64,000 nucleotides of DNA from Casimicrobiaceae bacterium (GTDB taxonomy: Bacteria > Pseudomonadota > Gammaproteobacteria > Burkholderiales > Casimicrobiaceae), in NCBI GenBank assembly GCA_026646885.1, contig JAPKHK010000001.1:310001-374000 (forward strand), in the 5' to 3' direction. Every line of letters begins with the position of its first letter. Position 1 is the first letter of the stretch. Under the pieces are notes generated by a model, which did no database searches, was not told the origin of the DNA, and was given only the letters and a program-made list of their open reading frames with translations. Position numbers and translations under genes: made by a program. This document shows positions 37,253 to 46,845 of the stretch, in pieces.

Positions 37253-39175
37253 TCAGGAGGACTTGCGCACTCTGAGGTACCAGTCGCACAAGAGTCGCAC
37301 TTGCTTCGGCGTGTAGCCCTTGGCGACCATGCGCGAGACAAACTCCTCATGCTTCTTGGCGTCCTCGGCGCTGGCCTTGGCGTTGAATGAAATGACCGGC
37401 AGCAGCTCTTCGGTGTTGGAGAACATCTTCTTCTCGATCACCACGCGCAGCTTCTCGTAAGAGGTCCACAGCGGGTTCTTTCCGTGGTTGGCGGCGCGCG
37501 CCCGTAGCACGAAATTTACGATTTCGTTGCGGAAATCCTTGGGATTGGCGATTCCAGCCGGTTTTTCGATTTTCTCCAACTCGTTGTTGAGCGCCGCCCG
37601 GTCGAACGATTCGCCCGTGTCGGGATCACGGTATTCCTGATCTTGAATCCACAGATCGGCGAAAGTCACGTAGCGGTCGAAGATGTTCTGACCGTACTCG
37701 GAGTACGACTCCAGATAGGCGGTTTGAATCTCCTTGCCGATGAATTCCACGTAGCGTGGTGCGAGGTATTCCTTGATGTAGGCGACATACTTCTGCTCCA
37801 CCTCGGGGGGGAATTGCTCGCGCTCGACCTGTTGCTCGATGACATAGAGCAAATGCACTGGGTTGGCCGCGACTTCGGTCGTGTCGAAGTTAAAAACCCG
37901 GGACAGAATCTTGAACGCCCAGCGCGTAGAAATGCCTGTCATGCCTTCGTCGACACCGGCGTAATCCCGGTATTCCTGGATGGACTTGGCTTTCGGGTCG
38001 GTGTCCTTTAGGTTTTCGCCGTCGTAGACCTGCATTTTGGAGAAGATGCTGGAATTCTCGGGCTCCTTGAGGCGGGTCAGCACCGAGAACTGCGCCATCA
38101 TCTTGAAGGTACCGGGTGCGCAGGGCGCTTGCGAGAGCGAAGAATTGCGCACGAGCTTCTCGTAGATCTTGACCTCTTCCGAAACACGCAGGCAGTAAGG
38201 AACCTTGACGATGAAGATGCGGTCGAGAAAAGCCTCGTTGTTCTTGTTGTTCTTGAACATTTTCCACTCCGATTCGTTGGAGTGAGCAAGGATGATGCCG
38301 TCGAAGGGAATCGCGCCGAAACCCTCGGTACCTTTGAAATTGCCTTCCTGGGTGGCCGTGAGCAAGGGATGCAGCACCTTGATCGGCGCCTTGAACATCT
38401 CCACGAATTCCATCAGGCCCTGGTTAGCGTGGCACAGCGCGCCCGAAAAGCTGTAGGCATCAGGATCGGCCTGCGAGTATTGCTCGAGCTTGCGGATGTC
38501 GACCTTGCCCACCAGGGCGGAAATGTCCTGGTTGTTTTCATCGCCGGGTTCAGTCTTGGTGATGGCAATCTGCTGCAGCACGGAAGGGTGGCGCTTGATG
38601 ACGCGGAATTGCCGGATGTCACCGTTATATTCAGCCAGGCGCTTCACTGCCCAGGGCGACATAACCTTGTTGAGGTAGCGACGTGGGATGCCGTAGTCAT
38701 CTTCCAAAATGGCGCCGTCTTCGTCGGCATTGAAAAGCCCCAAGGGCGACTCATTTACGGGGGATCCCTTGAGCGAATAAAAGGGCACTCGCTCCATCAG
38801 GAATTTCAGTTGCTCGGCAATGGAGGATTTGCCTCCACCGACCGGCCCGAGCAGATAGAGGATTTGCTTCTTCTCCTCTAACCCCTGCGCCGCATGTCGG
38901 AAGTAGGCCACGACTTGCTCGATGACCTCTTCCATGCCGTAAAACTCGCGGAAGGCGGGGTAGAGGCGAATCATCTTGTTCTGGAATATGCGCGAATGGC
39001 GCGGATCGTGCCGCGTGTCGACCATCTGCGGCTCACCGATGGCCATGAGCATGCGCTCGGCGGCGGTGGCGTAGGCGCCCGGGTCGGCGCGACAGAGGTC
39101 GAGATATTCCTGAAGGGAGAACTCCTCCTCGCGGGTCTTCTCGTAACGTTGGCTGAAATTGGCAAAGACGTCCAT
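37253..39175 (-). CDS. prkA: PrkA/YeaG family serine protein kinase
   Basis: This 640-residue protein combines an AAA+ like ATPase (Walker [10 protein letters not shown] at residues 110-118) with the C-terminal PrkA domain. [18 protein letters not shown] and the long conserved stretch around [20 protein letters not shown] are characteristic. It starts at ATG 39175 with AGGAGG six bases before. Members phosphorylate proteins in stress adaptation, though some act as AAA+ proteases. It heads the operon; yeaH follows after 53 bp. Confidence 0.96.
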   Translation of the reverse strand: MDVFANFSQRYEKTREEEFSLQEYLDLCRADPGAYATAAERMLMAIGEPQMVDTRHDPRHSRIFQNKMIRLYPAFREFYGMEEVIEQVVAYFRHAAQGLEEKKQILYLLGPVGGGKSSIAEQLKFLMERVPFYSLKGSPVNESPLGLFNADEDGAILEDDYGIPRRYLNKVMSPWAVKRLAEYNGDIRQFRVIKRHPSVLQQIAITKTEPGDENNQDISALVGKVDIRKLEQYSQADPDAYSFSGALCHANQGLMEFVEMFKAPIKVLHPLLTATQEGNFKGTEGFGAIPFDGIILAHSNESEWKMFKNNKNNEAFLDRIFIVKVPYCLRVSEEVKIYEKLVRNSSLSQAPCAPGTFKMMAQFSVLTRLKEPENSSIFSKMQVYDGENLKDTDPKAKSIQEYRDYAGVDEGMTGISTRWAFKILSRVFNFDTTEVAANPVHLLYVIEQQVEREQFPPEVEQKYVAYIKEYLAPRYVEFIGKEIQTAYLESYSEYGQNIFDRYVTFADLWIQDQEYRDPDTGESFDRAALNNELEKIEKPAGIANPKDFRNEIVNFVLRARAANHGKNPLWTSYEKLRVVIEKKMFSNTEELLPVISFNAKASAEDAKKHEEFVSRMVAKGYTPKQVRLLCDWYLRVRKSS

Positions 39176-39562
39176 ATTTCCTCCTTGGTCCATGGCTGCC
39201 GGAGCCGGCGCAGCCTTACCGCTTTGGGCAATGGGGGGCGTCTACGGTTCCCCGCCGCGCCCCAATCGCCATAACGTCAATATCGTCCCGGAAGCAGGGG
39301 AGTTAACCCCGGAACAGTGGCCAAAAAACCGATCTGTCGCAGGTTAAGGTCCGAGGCGGGCAGCCAAAGCGCAGATCCGCGACCGTTCGGCGCCGAGCTC
39401 TCAGGTGCTTGTAGGTGACGGCGCCGGCGCGTCCGGTTCAGCCTGGATGATCGCGTCGAACTCGTGCGGCGGCCGGTGTGCCGATGGGTCAACCGGTTCG
39501 CGAGGGGAACGCCGTTTCAGTGCAATGCAGCGCGGCGCTGTTAGTGCTATGCGCGCGCGACG
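39176..39562. other. Intergenic/promoter region upstream of prkA
   Basis: These 387 bases separate the prkA start from the end of the SDR gene. No convincing gene is visible. The region must contain the prkA promoter. A TTGACG hexamer occurs on the minus strand (39279-39274), but no good -10 follows at 16-18 bp, and I find no sigma-54 type TGGC-N8-TGC element. A few short GC-rich inverted repeats are present without a T-tract. Confidence 0.5.
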
Positions 39563-40294
39563 TCACTGTGTGGCGTCATAGGTGGCGCCATTATGCTCGG
39601 CTACCGCAAGAATCCTGCGGATGTTGCGCGCGATATCGCCGGGATCGCGCAATTGACCGGTGCTGGCAAGCTCCACGAATCGCTGCACCATTGGAAAACG
39701 GCTTTCCGGGGTACCGCGAATGACAGATTGCATGCTGGTGTCCATGACCCCCGGATTGATATTGAGGCACAGTACCGGATTGGGGCGATCGGACTGCTCG
39801 CTTGCCACGCTGCGAATGAAATGCTCGGTGCCTGCCTTGGCAGCACAGTACAGTGACCACCCAGGAATGGGCCGAGTGGCCGCGCCCGAGGAGATATTGA
39901 CGAGGACGCGCCGGCCGGGGCTGTCTGAGAAGCTTCTGAGGAAGCTTGCCATGAAGCGCAGCCCCGAGGTGAAATTCAAGTTGAGCGATGCCACCAGATC
40001 CGCGTCATGAAGCGTTTCGGCGTAGCCCACGGGCTCGATCTGTGCCGCATTGTTGATGGCGATGACTTCGTCCCAAGCCATGGCCGCGAACCGGGTCATG
40101 TCCTCCGCGAACCCTGGAGGCGAGGAATCCAAGTCCCGCAGATTGGCCGCACAATGCTCCGGCCCCGAGCCGGTACGCGACCATTCGCGCACTTGCCAGC
40201 CCTCGTCACGAAACTGGTCGAGGAGCGCCTTGCCCAGACCACGAGATCCTCCTGTGATCAGCAGCAGTTTTTTTGCGGAGGCGGCAGCGCACAT
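39563..40294 (-). CDS. Short-chain dehydrogenase/reductase
   Basis: This 243-residue Rossmann protein has the nucleotide motif TGGSRGLG, the structural NNAA (INNAAQIEP), catalytic Ser in VNISSGAA and Tyr-x-x-x-Lys in LYCAAKAG. The arginine after the glycine loop suggests NADPH. It resembles benzil reductase/sepiapterin reductase-like SDRs, but the substrate is unknown. It lies 18 bp downstream of the nitronate monooxygenase gene, so the two may act on related compounds. Confidence 0.9.
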   Translation of the reverse strand: MCAAASAKKLLLITGGSRGLGKALLDQFRDEGWQVREWSRTGSGPEHCAANLRDLDSSPPGFAEDMTRFAAMAWDEVIAINNAAQIEPVGYAETLHDADLVASLNLNFTSGLRFMASFLRSFSDSPGRRVLVNISSGAATRPIPGWSLYCAAKAGTEHFIRSVASEQSDRPNPVLCLNINPGVMDTSMQSVIRGTPESRFPMVQRFVELASTGQLRDPGDIARNIRRILAVAEHNGATYDATQ

Positions 40295-40312
40295 CTTGGG
40301 CGTCTCCTGGAG

Positions 40313-41557
40313 TCAAGCGGGCAGGGCGATGGCGCCCCCGACGCTGAACTGGTAGTCGCGAAAGACGTGTTCGGCGGTCAGAAGCTGGTAATTCCCGTCG
40401 GCAAGGCGCCGGCTGGTGTCTTTCAGGCGGAAGGTGTAGTGACCGCATGTCCAGCAATCGAAATTGCGCATGTGGGTGCATAGGCAGGTTTTGTCCTTGA
40501 CGGAGATCCTCTTGGCATCGGGATGTGCCGCCATCTCGCGGTTGTAGGCATCGATATAGGCGCAGTGCCCCTTGCCGTCAAGCAGGTAACCATAGGCCTC
40601 GCAGTTGGGGCGACTGCCTGCGCCGATCGCGGGGCTGCCTTTAAGCATGCGCATCGGGTAGCCTGTCGGCGAAAGACCATTGACCTCGATGTCTTCTTCG
40701 TTCGCCCGAAAATATTCTTGTTTGACCTTCGCCGGCAGACCGCATTCTTCGGTCACGGTGAAACGGGTAGCGACCTGGACCGCCGCGCAACCCATTTCCA
40801 GGAAGGACACAGCATCACTGCCAGTGAAAATGCCGCCGGCAGGCACAAGGGGGATCTCGATTTCGTTGTGCCGCAGAAACTCGAGTATTTCCCGAGTGAT
40901 GCTGCGCAAATCATACTTCGCCCAATCCAAGCCGAAACCGAGGTGGCCACCAGCGAGCGGGCCTTCGACAACGATGTAGTCGGGCAAACGATTGAGGCGC
41001 TGATTCTTTTTCAGAAAGATCTGCAAGGCGCGCAAGGAAGACACGATGATGCCGAGTTTGGCATCGCGAAAGCGCGGGTGGTCCTCGATCAAAGCGAATG
41101 ATCCAAGGTGCAGGCCGGCGGAAAGCGTAATGCCGTCGATGCCCGCGTCCAGGGCTGCGTGCAGTCGCACGCGCAGGGTCTCGCGCGGCGCATTCATGGA
41201 GAGCTTCTCCATACAATTGATGAAAAGGAGCCCGGGTCCTCGCTTGGCCGCCATGGTTCGGCCGACATGCAACCGCTGCGCCTCGGCAACGTCTGCGAGG
41301 TGAAAATGGACGCTCGATTTGTCACTGTTGCCGATGTTGGGGCGGTAGAGTCTGAGCCGGTCGCGCACGAAATGCGTGTCATAGCGTCGATCCGCGACCG
41401 TAGTGATCATGGCGTCGGAAATGTGCCCGATACCACCCAAGCGCGCGCCCTCCAGCGCCAGCGCCGCAGTCGATATATCAACACCCATGCCCCCTATCAT
41501 TACCGGCACCAATTCATGGTGGCCCAGGCGTAGGCGGTAGTCGTCCACTTTTTTCAT
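40313..41557 (-). CDS. Nitronate monooxygenase-like flavoprotein with cysteine-rich tail
   Basis: This 414-residue protein is a TIM-barrel FMN enzyme of the nitronate monooxygenase (2-nitropropane dioxygenase) group: PVMIGGMGVDIST at the start, VVEGPLAGGHLGFG (FMN site and active-site His) and VPAGGIFTGSDAVSFLEMGCAAVQVATRF (phosphate site). After the barrel there is an extra tail with six cysteines between residues 319 and 371 (C319, C332, C358, C360, C368, C371), in the pattern CLC-x7-CWTC near its end. This may bind an Fe-S cluster or zinc. The start ATG 41557 follows AAGGAACG. It may be an enoyl or nitronate oxidoreductase; the substrate is not certain. Confidence 0.85.
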   Translation of the reverse strand: MKKVDDYRLRLGHHELVPVMIGGMGVDISTAALALEGARLGGIGHISDAMITTVADRRYDTHFVRDRLRLYRPNIGNSDKSSVHFHLADVAEAQRLHVGRTMAAKRGPGLLFINCMEKLSMNAPRETLRVRLHAALDAGIDGITLSAGLHLGSFALIEDHPRFRDAKLGIIVSSLRALQIFLKKNQRLNRLPDYIVVEGPLAGGHLGFGLDWAKYDLRSITREILEFLRHNEIEIPLVPAGGIFTGSDAVSFLEMGCAAVQVATRFTVTEECGLPAKVKQEYFRANEEDIEVNGLSPTGYPMRMLKGSPAIGAGSRPNCEAYGYLLDGKGHCAYIDAYNREMAAHPDAKRISVKDKTCLCTHMRNFDCWTCGHYTFRLKDTSRRLADGNYQLLTAEHVFRDYQFSVGGAIALPA

Positions 41558-41745
41558 CGCGTTCCTTCGTGGCGGCACGGCGACTTTCCCTGTGCCATCT
41601 CGACTGCTTATAGCAAAGTTGCGCTGCGGGTGCAAAACGGCGCGCCATCGCCAATGACAAGGTTGGGTGCAGGGTTTCGTGAGCGAAGCGTGCGCAGATC
41701 GGCTCTCCTTGGAACCATGGCCCGGCTTCCGCGGTCATGCTGCAG

Positions 41746-41769
41746 TTGACTTGGGTCAAGGGTTATAAT
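41746..41769 (+). promoter_or_regulatory. FNR-type box and TATAAT element before ccoI
   Basis: TTGAC-TTGG-GTCAA (41746-41759) is a perfect FNR/CRP-type palindrome 57 bp before the ccoI start. Four bp after it lies a consensus TATAAT (41764-41769). The spacing is too short for class II activation by that -10, and no good hexamer lies 22 bp downstream, so FNR could repress this promoter or act on another start. The box is nearly identical to that before ccoN. Confidence 0.6.
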
Positions 41770-41816
41770 TGCCGGGGAAACTGGGGTACGGGATTTCTTT
41801 CCGGCAATTCGCCACC

Positions 41817-44306
41817 ATGACTTCGCCATCCTCCGCCGCTTCGCTGAAACTCGCCGCGCCCCTTAGGCCAGATGGCGAAGAGGCATGCTTTCATTGCGGG
41901 CAGGTCCTGACTTCGCGCGAAGGCTCGCGGGCCGTTCTGGCGGGCAAAGAACGGCGCTTCTGTTGTGCCGGCTGCGAGGGTATCGCCAGGATGATCCACG
42001 AAGCGGGGCTGGAGCGCTTCTATGAGCAGCGCCTGGGGATTGCGCCCCGGCGCGGCGAAGGCAGCGACGAGAACTGGGAGGTTTACGATCGTCCAGCCGT
42101 GCAGGCCGGCTGGGTGCAGGTTCACGATGATGGCAGCCGCGAGGCCCTGTTGACGCTTGACGGCATGGTGTGCGGCGCGTGCGCCTGGCTCAACGAACGC
42201 AACCTTCTCAGGTTACCCGGTGTTCTGAGCGCGCAAGTGAATTTCGCGGGCCAACGCCTGCGTGTGCGCTGGCGCGCGTCCGAACAGCGGTTGTCAGACA
42301 TTCTGGCTGCGGTGGGCGCGCTTGGATATCGCGCTGCACCGTATCAAGCCGAGTCGGAAGGGGAAAGAGAAAAGGCTGCGCGCCGCGGCTACCAGTGGCG
42401 CTTGGGGATTGCTGCCCTTGGGATGATGCAGGTAATGATGTATGCATTTCCCGCATACCTCACCCAAGACGAGATGAGTGCCCACGCGCAGGGTTTGCTT
42501 CGCTGGGCAGGCATGATTCTGACACTGCCGGTGTTGTTTTTTTCCGCTGGACCTTTTTGGATGGGCGCCTGGCGGGATTTGCGCCATCGGCGAGTTGGCA
42601 TGGACGTGCCGGTGGCGCTGGCCCTCGGTGTTGGCTTTGGCGCGAGCGCCTGGGCCACGCTGCGCGGACAAGGAGAGGTATATTTCGATGCCGTGACGAT
42701 GTTCGTATTTTTGCTTCTGGCCGCCCGCTTCTATGAATACTCGGCCAGGCAGCGCGCGGGGGCAAGCCTGCGGTTCGCCGCACGCCCCTTGCCGGCGATC
42801 TGTTCGCGGGTGGTGGAAGGCGAGGGTATGCTTCGGGTAGAACGAGTCGCCGTGGCCGAGCTTGCGGCCGGAGAGGCTGTGCTGGCGGCTCCCGGTGATG
42901 TGATTCCGGCAGACGGGCGGGTGGAAGACGGCATTAGCCGGGTCGAGGAAGCGCAGCTCTCAGGCGAGTTCTGGCCGGTTCTCAAGAAGCCGGGTGATCT
43001 GGTATTTGCAGGTTCGGTCAATCGTCAAGAAGCGTTGCGGCTGCGGGTGACCGCGGTCGGTGCGGCGACACGCCTCTGGGCCATCGGGCATTTGGCCGAC
43101 CGCGCGCTCGCCAGTCGGCCACGGCTGGCACAGATCGCCGACGCGATCGCCGCCAGATTCGTATTGGTTCAGTTGGCCCTCGCTGCAACCGCGGGCATTG
43201 TCTGGCTGGCTCTCGATCCCAGCCGGGCGCTCACGATTGTCGTGGCGGTGCTGGTGGTGAGCTGTCCGTGTGCTTTGTCCCTGGCCGCGCCAATGGCTTT
43301 GGCGGTGGCGGCCGGGGCCTTGGCGCGGCGGGGTCTGCTGGTGACGGGTGCGCGGGCGCTCGAATCGCTGGCACGCGCGACGGACGTGGTGCTGGACAAG
43401 ACTGGCACTTTGAGCACCGGCCAAATGGTGGTTCGGTCGGTTCAAGCCTTGGGTCACATAAACCCTGTTGCAGTGCTGGATATCACCGCGAGTCTCGAGT
43501 CAGGTAGTCGGCACCCCCTGGCACTGGCCTTGCAAAGGCCGGGGGCGCCTCTGGCTGAAGACTGGCGCGAGATCCCCGGGGCGGGTGTGTCGGGAAAGGT
43601 CTCTGGGCTTGACTATCGCCTTGGCAGAGTGGAATGGGTGGCGGAGATTGCCGGACCCGTCCCACCCGACGCCCGTTTCGCAACGGTGCCTGGCGCGAGT
43701 GTCATCGCGTTGGCCAGCGCGGGGATGTGGCACGCGGTGATCATGCTCGACGACGCGCCGCGGGCGGAGGCGGCGGCCGCGATCGAAGAACTACGTGCCT
43801 TGGGGCTTGGCTTGCACCTGTTGTCGGGGGATGAACCCGTGACCGTTGCTGCCTGGGCGCAAGGCTTGGGCATCGCGCAGGCCCGTGGCGGCGCCAATCC
43901 GGAAGACAAGCTCGGATATTTACAGCGTCTGCAAGCACAGGGCCGTGTCGTTGCCATGGTCGGCGATGGAGTCAACGATGCCCCGGCGTTGGCCCAGGCA
44001 GATGTAGCCATTGCCCTGGGCTCGGGAGCCGCTCTTGCCCGCCAGACCGCCGATGTCGTGCTGTTGGGTGAACGGCTCCTGCCATTGGCGCACAGTATCG
44101 CGACGGCGCGGCGCTGCCTCGCGGTATTGCGCCAGAATCTGGCTTGGGCCTTTGCCTACAACGTGCTGGCGATACCCCTGGCGACGCTGGGCCGGATTGA
44201 ACCATGGATGGCGGCGCTGGGCATGGCCGTATCGTCTCTTCTAGTCGTGGCAAACGCGGGGCGGCTCGCCGGGGATCCGCAGGCATGGAAATCCTCTCGA
44301 TCCTGA
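41817..44306 (+). CDS. ccoI: CcoI/FixI copper-exporting P1B-type ATPase for cbb3 oxidase assembly
   Basis: This 829-residue copper pump delivers copper for maturation of the CcoN subunit. An N-terminal zinc-ribbon-like part (C24FHC27, C49C50AGC53) precedes a heavy-metal-associated domain with GMVCGACAW (Cys119, Cys122). The membrane part has the CPC ion site (residues 483-485). Asp527 of DKTGT is phosphorylated, and GDGVNDAPAL (from residue 716) is the hinge. The start is ATG 41817. The gene overlaps ccoS and leads the oxidase island, which supports CcoI rather than a detoxifying CopA. Confidence 0.95.
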   Translation: MTSPSSAASLKLAAPLRPDGEEACFHCGQVLTSREGSRAVLAGKERRFCCAGCEGIARMIHEAGLERFYEQRLGIAPRRGEGSDENWEVYDRPAVQAGWVQVHDDGSREALLTLDGMVCGACAWLNERNLLRLPGVLSAQVNFAGQRLRVRWRASEQRLSDILAAVGALGYRAAPYQAESEGEREKAARRGYQWRLGIAALGMMQVMMYAFPAYLTQDEMSAHAQGLLRWAGMILTLPVLFFSAGPFWMGAWRDLRHRRVGMDVPVALALGVGFGASAWATLRGQGEVYFDAVTMFVFLLLAARFYEYSARQRAGASLRFAARPLPAICSRVVEGEGMLRVERVAVAELAAGEAVLAAPGDVIPADGRVEDGISRVEEAQLSGEFWPVLKKPGDLVFAGSVNRQEALRLRVTAVGAATRLWAIGHLADRALASRPRLAQIADAIAARFVLVQLALAATAGIVWLALDPSRALTIVVAVLVVSCPCALSLAAPMALAVAAGALARRGLLVTGARALESLARATDVVLDKTGTLSTGQMVVRSVQALGHINPVAVLDITASLESGSRHPLALALQRPGAPLAEDWREIPGAGVSGKVSGLDYRLGRVEWVAEIAGPVPPDARFATVPGASVIALASAGMWHAVIMLDDAPRAEAAAAIEELRALGLGLHLLSGDEPVTVAAWAQGLGIAQARGGANPEDKLGYLQRLQAQGRVVAMVGDGVNDAPALAQADVAIALGSGAALARQTADVVLLGERLLPLAHSIATARRCLAVLRQNLAWAFAYNVLAIPLATLGRIEPWMAALGMAVSSLLVVANAGRLAGDPQAWKSSRS

Positions 44307-44506
44307 TACCGCTTTCCGTGGCACTGGCGCTGGTGATCGGCGTGGTGTTATGGTGGGCGGTAAGAAACGAACAGTTCGAAGATCTCGATGCTGCGGGCCA
44401 GCGAATTCTGCTCGACGATGATCGGCCGGACCGAACGCCGAGGGCGTCAGCGTCGGCCCGGTCGAAATGTGGTGCTCGAACTGGGCCTGCGGCTGGAGCT
44501 GAGTGA
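44285..44506 (+). CDS. ccoS: cbb3-type cytochrome oxidase assembly protein CcoS
   Basis: This 73-residue protein has one N-terminal membrane helix (MEILSILIPLSVALALVIGV) followed by the family pattern WWAVRNEQFEDLDAAGQRIL-LDDD. It overlaps the ccoI stop by 22 bp. CcoS is needed for cofactor insertion into the oxidase. The tail after residue 55 is arginine/alanine-rich and not conserved. Confidence 0.93.
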   Translation: MEILSILIPLSVALALVIGVVLWWAVRNEQFEDLDAAGQRILLDDDRPDRTPRASASARSKCGARTGPAAGAE

Positions 44507-44509
44507 AAA

Positions 44510-44551
44510 TTGACTTGGATCAAGTGATGCTCGCCCTGAGCCCGCTACCAT
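44510..44551 (+). promoter_or_regulatory. Class II FNR-dependent promoter of ccoNOQP
   Basis: TTGAC-TTGG-ATCAA (44510-44523) is an FNR box and TACCAT (44546-44551) a -10 hexamer. The 22-bp gap between them is exactly that of class II FNR promoters, with the box centred at about -41.5 and a start near 44558. The ccoN ATG follows 49 bp after the hexamer. This predicts induction of the oxidase at low oxygen by the FNR protein encoded at 50049-50840. Confidence 0.8.
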
Positions 44552-44599
44552 CGGCCGCACCGTGGAGTGATGAGGGGGGTCCATGATGGGAGTGCATCG

Positions 44600-46033
44600 A
44601 TGAACGCTGTGAGCCAAGAAGGCACATTCAACTACAAGGTCGTGCGGCAGTTCACGCTGATGACCGTCGTCTGGGGCATCGTAGGCATGGCGGTCGGCGT
44701 ACTCATCGCGGCGCAGCTACTCTGGCCGGAGCTGAATCTCGACACCGCCTGGTTCAGCTATGGCCGCCTGCGCCCCCTGCACACCAATGCGGTGATCTTC
44801 GCCTTCGGGGGCTCCGCCCTGTTCGCCACCTCGTACTATGCCGTACAAAGAACCTGTCAAGTGCGGCTCTTTTCCGATAGCTTGGCCGCCTTCACTTTCT
44901 GGGGCTGGCAAGCGGTAATCGTTTTGGCCGCGATCACCCTGCCCATGGGCTACACCAGCGGCAAGGAGTACGCCGAGCTCGAGTGGCCAATCGATATCCT
45001 GATTGCACTGGTGTGGGTCGCCTACGCGATCGTTTTTTTTGGCACTATCGCCAAGCGCAAGACGCCTCATATCTATGTCGCCAATTGGTTTTACGGCGGA
45101 TTCATTCTCGCGGTCGCGCTCCTGCATATCGTCAATAGCTGCGCGATTCCGGTCGAGCTGTTCAAATCCTATTCTTGTTATCCTGGCGTCCAGGATGCCA
45201 TGGTGCAATGGTGGTACGGCCACAACGCGGTGGGTTTCTTTCTCACAGCCGGCTTTCTTGGGATGATGTACTACTTCGTGCCCAAGCAGGCGGGGCGTCC
45301 GGTCTACTCCTATCGGCTGTCGGTGGTGCACTTTTGGGCACTGATCTTCACCTACATGTGGGCAGGGCCCCATCACCTGCACTACACGGCCTTGCCGGAT
45401 TGGACCCAATCTCTGGGTATGGTCTTCTCGCTCATTCTCCTCGCGCCCTCGTGGGGCGGCATGATCAACGGCATCATGACGCTTTCGGGCGCGTGGCACA
45501 AGCTGCGCGACGATCCCATCCTCAAGTTCCTCATTACCTCCTTGTCCTTCTATGGGATGTCCACTTTCGAAGGCCCGATGATGGCAATCAAGACCGTGAA
45601 TGCCCTGTCGCACTACACTGACTGGACCGTCGGCCACGTACACAGCGGCGCTCTGGGGTGGGTGGCGATGATTTCAATTGGTTCGATCTATTATCTGGTG
45701 CCGCGCATGTTCGGCAAGACCGAAATGCATAGCGTGAAGCTCATCAACTTGCATTTCTGGGTTGCGACCATAGGCGTGGTGCTCTACATCGCGGCGATGT
45801 GGATTGCCGGCGTGATGCAGGGCCTCATGTGGCGAGCGCTCAACGAGGACGGGACCCTTACCTACACTTTCGTCGAAAGCGTAAAGGCGACGTATCCTTT
45901 CTACGCCATCCGTTTGGCTGGAGGCACCTTGTTCCTGACCGGCATGCTCATCATGGCCTACAACACCTTGAAGACAATCGCCGGGCAACGCGCCTACGAC
46001 GCACCCATTCCTGCCGCGGCGTCCACGCACTGA
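44600..46033 (+). CDS. ccoN: Cytochrome c oxidase cbb3-type subunit I
   Basis: This 477-residue catalytic subunit has 12 membrane helices. Histidine ligands of heme b, heme b3 and CuB appear in [41 protein letters not shown] and [15 protein letters not shown]. The start ATG 44600 ([18 protein letters not shown]) gives the family length; eleven upstream codons are open but unlikely. It reduces O2 with high affinity in microaerobic respiration and heads the ccoNOQP operon. Confidence 0.97.
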   Translation: MNAVSQEGTFNYKVVRQFTLMTVVWGIVGMAVGVLIAAQLLWPELNLDTAWFSYGRLRPLHTNAVIFAFGGSALFATSYYAVQRTCQVRLFSDSLAAFTFWGWQAVIVLAAITLPMGYTSGKEYAELEWPIDILIALVWVAYAIVFFGTIAKRKTPHIYVANWFYGGFILAVALLHIVNSCAIPVELFKSYSCYPGVQDAMVQWWYGHNAVGFFLTAGFLGMMYYFVPKQAGRPVYSYRLSVVHFWALIFTYMWAGPHHLHYTALPDWTQSLGMVFSLILLAPSWGGMINGIMTLSGAWHKLRDDPILKFLITSLSFYGMSTFEGPMMAIKTVNALSHYTDWTVGHVHSGALGWVAMISIGSIYYLVPRMFGKTEMHSVKLINLHFWVATIGVVLYIAAMWIAGVMQGLMWRALNEDGTLTYTFVESVKATYPFYAIRLAGGTLFLTGMLIMAYNTLKTIAGQRAYDAPIPAAASTH

Positions 46034-46045
46034 CGAGGGCATGAC

Positions 46046-46660
46046 ATGAAAATCACACAAGACCTCGTCGAACGCAATCTCGCCTGGATGGTCGTGCTTA
46101 TCGTCTTGGTGGTGAGCGTGGGTGGGCTAGTGGAAATCGTCCCCTTGTACTTCCAACATTCCACTACAAAACCAGTACCTGGGCTCAAGCCATACGGGCC
46201 TTTGCAACTCGCCGGACGTGACGTGTATTTGCGCGAGGGCTGCTACAACTGTCATTCGCAGATGATCCGGCCCTTTCGCGCGGAGACAGAGCGCTACGGC
46301 CACTATTCGGTGGCCGGTGAGTTCGTTTACGACCATCCGTTTCAGTGGGGCAGCAAGCGCACCGGGCCGGACTTGCACCGGGTCGGCGGGCGCTATTCCG
46401 ACGAGTGGCACCGCGATCACCTGAACAATCCTCGCGATGTCGTCCCCGAGTCGAACATGCCGGGTTACCCCTGGCTTGCCGAGGCGACGGTTTCCGTGCC
46501 GGGGGTGGAGGCGCGGATGAGGGCCCTCAGAAGTTTGGGTGTTCCCTATAGCGACGAAGACATTGCCAAGGCGAAAGAAGAACTTGCTGGACGCAGCGAA
46601 CTCGACGCGCTGATTGCCTACCTGCAGAATCTCGGCACCACGATCAGATCGAAACGGTGA
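46046..46660 (+). CDS. ccoO: Cytochrome c oxidase cbb3-type subunit II (mono-heme c)
   Basis: This 204-residue subunit has an N-terminal anchor ([19 protein letters not shown]) and a single heme c site CYNCH (Cys66-His70) with the distal methionine in [10 protein letters not shown]. It passes electrons from CcoP to CcoN. It starts 12 bp after ccoN and ends at the start region of ccoQ. Confidence 0.97.
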   Translation: MKITQDLVERNLAWMVVLIVLVVSVGGLVEIVPLYFQHSTTKPVPGLKPYGPLQLAGRDVYLREGCYNCHSQMIRPFRAETERYGHYSVAGEFVYDHPFQWGSKRTGPDLHRVGGRYSDEWHRDHLNNPRDVVPESNMPGYPWLAEATVSVPGVEARMRALRSLGVPYSDEDIAKAKEELAGRSELDALIAYLQNLGTTIRSKR

Positions 46661-46665
46661 ATCTC

Positions 46666-46845
46666 ATGGATTACGCCACATTTGCCAGTGCGTTGACCGT
46701 AGTGGCGTTTGCCACGTTCATCGGCATCGTGATTTGGGCATACAGCCGAAAACGACGCACCGATTTCGAAGCGGCCGCGCGGCTACCATTTGTCCTTCCT
46801 GAGGAAAAAAGCGCAGAGCGAATCATTGGGGGGAACGAGCGATGA
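46666..46845 (+). CDS. ccoQ: cbb3-type oxidase subunit IV CcoQ
   Basis: This 59-residue single-helix protein (MDYATFASALTVVAFATFIG...IWAYSRKRR) stabilises the oxidase complex. I prefer ATG 46666, with GGTGA upstream; GTG 46657 overlapping the ccoO stop is an alternative. Its stop overlaps the ccoP start (ATGA). Confidence 0.93.
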   Translation: MDYATFASALTVVAFATFIGIVIWAYSRKRRTDFEAAARLPFVLPEEKSAERIIGGNER

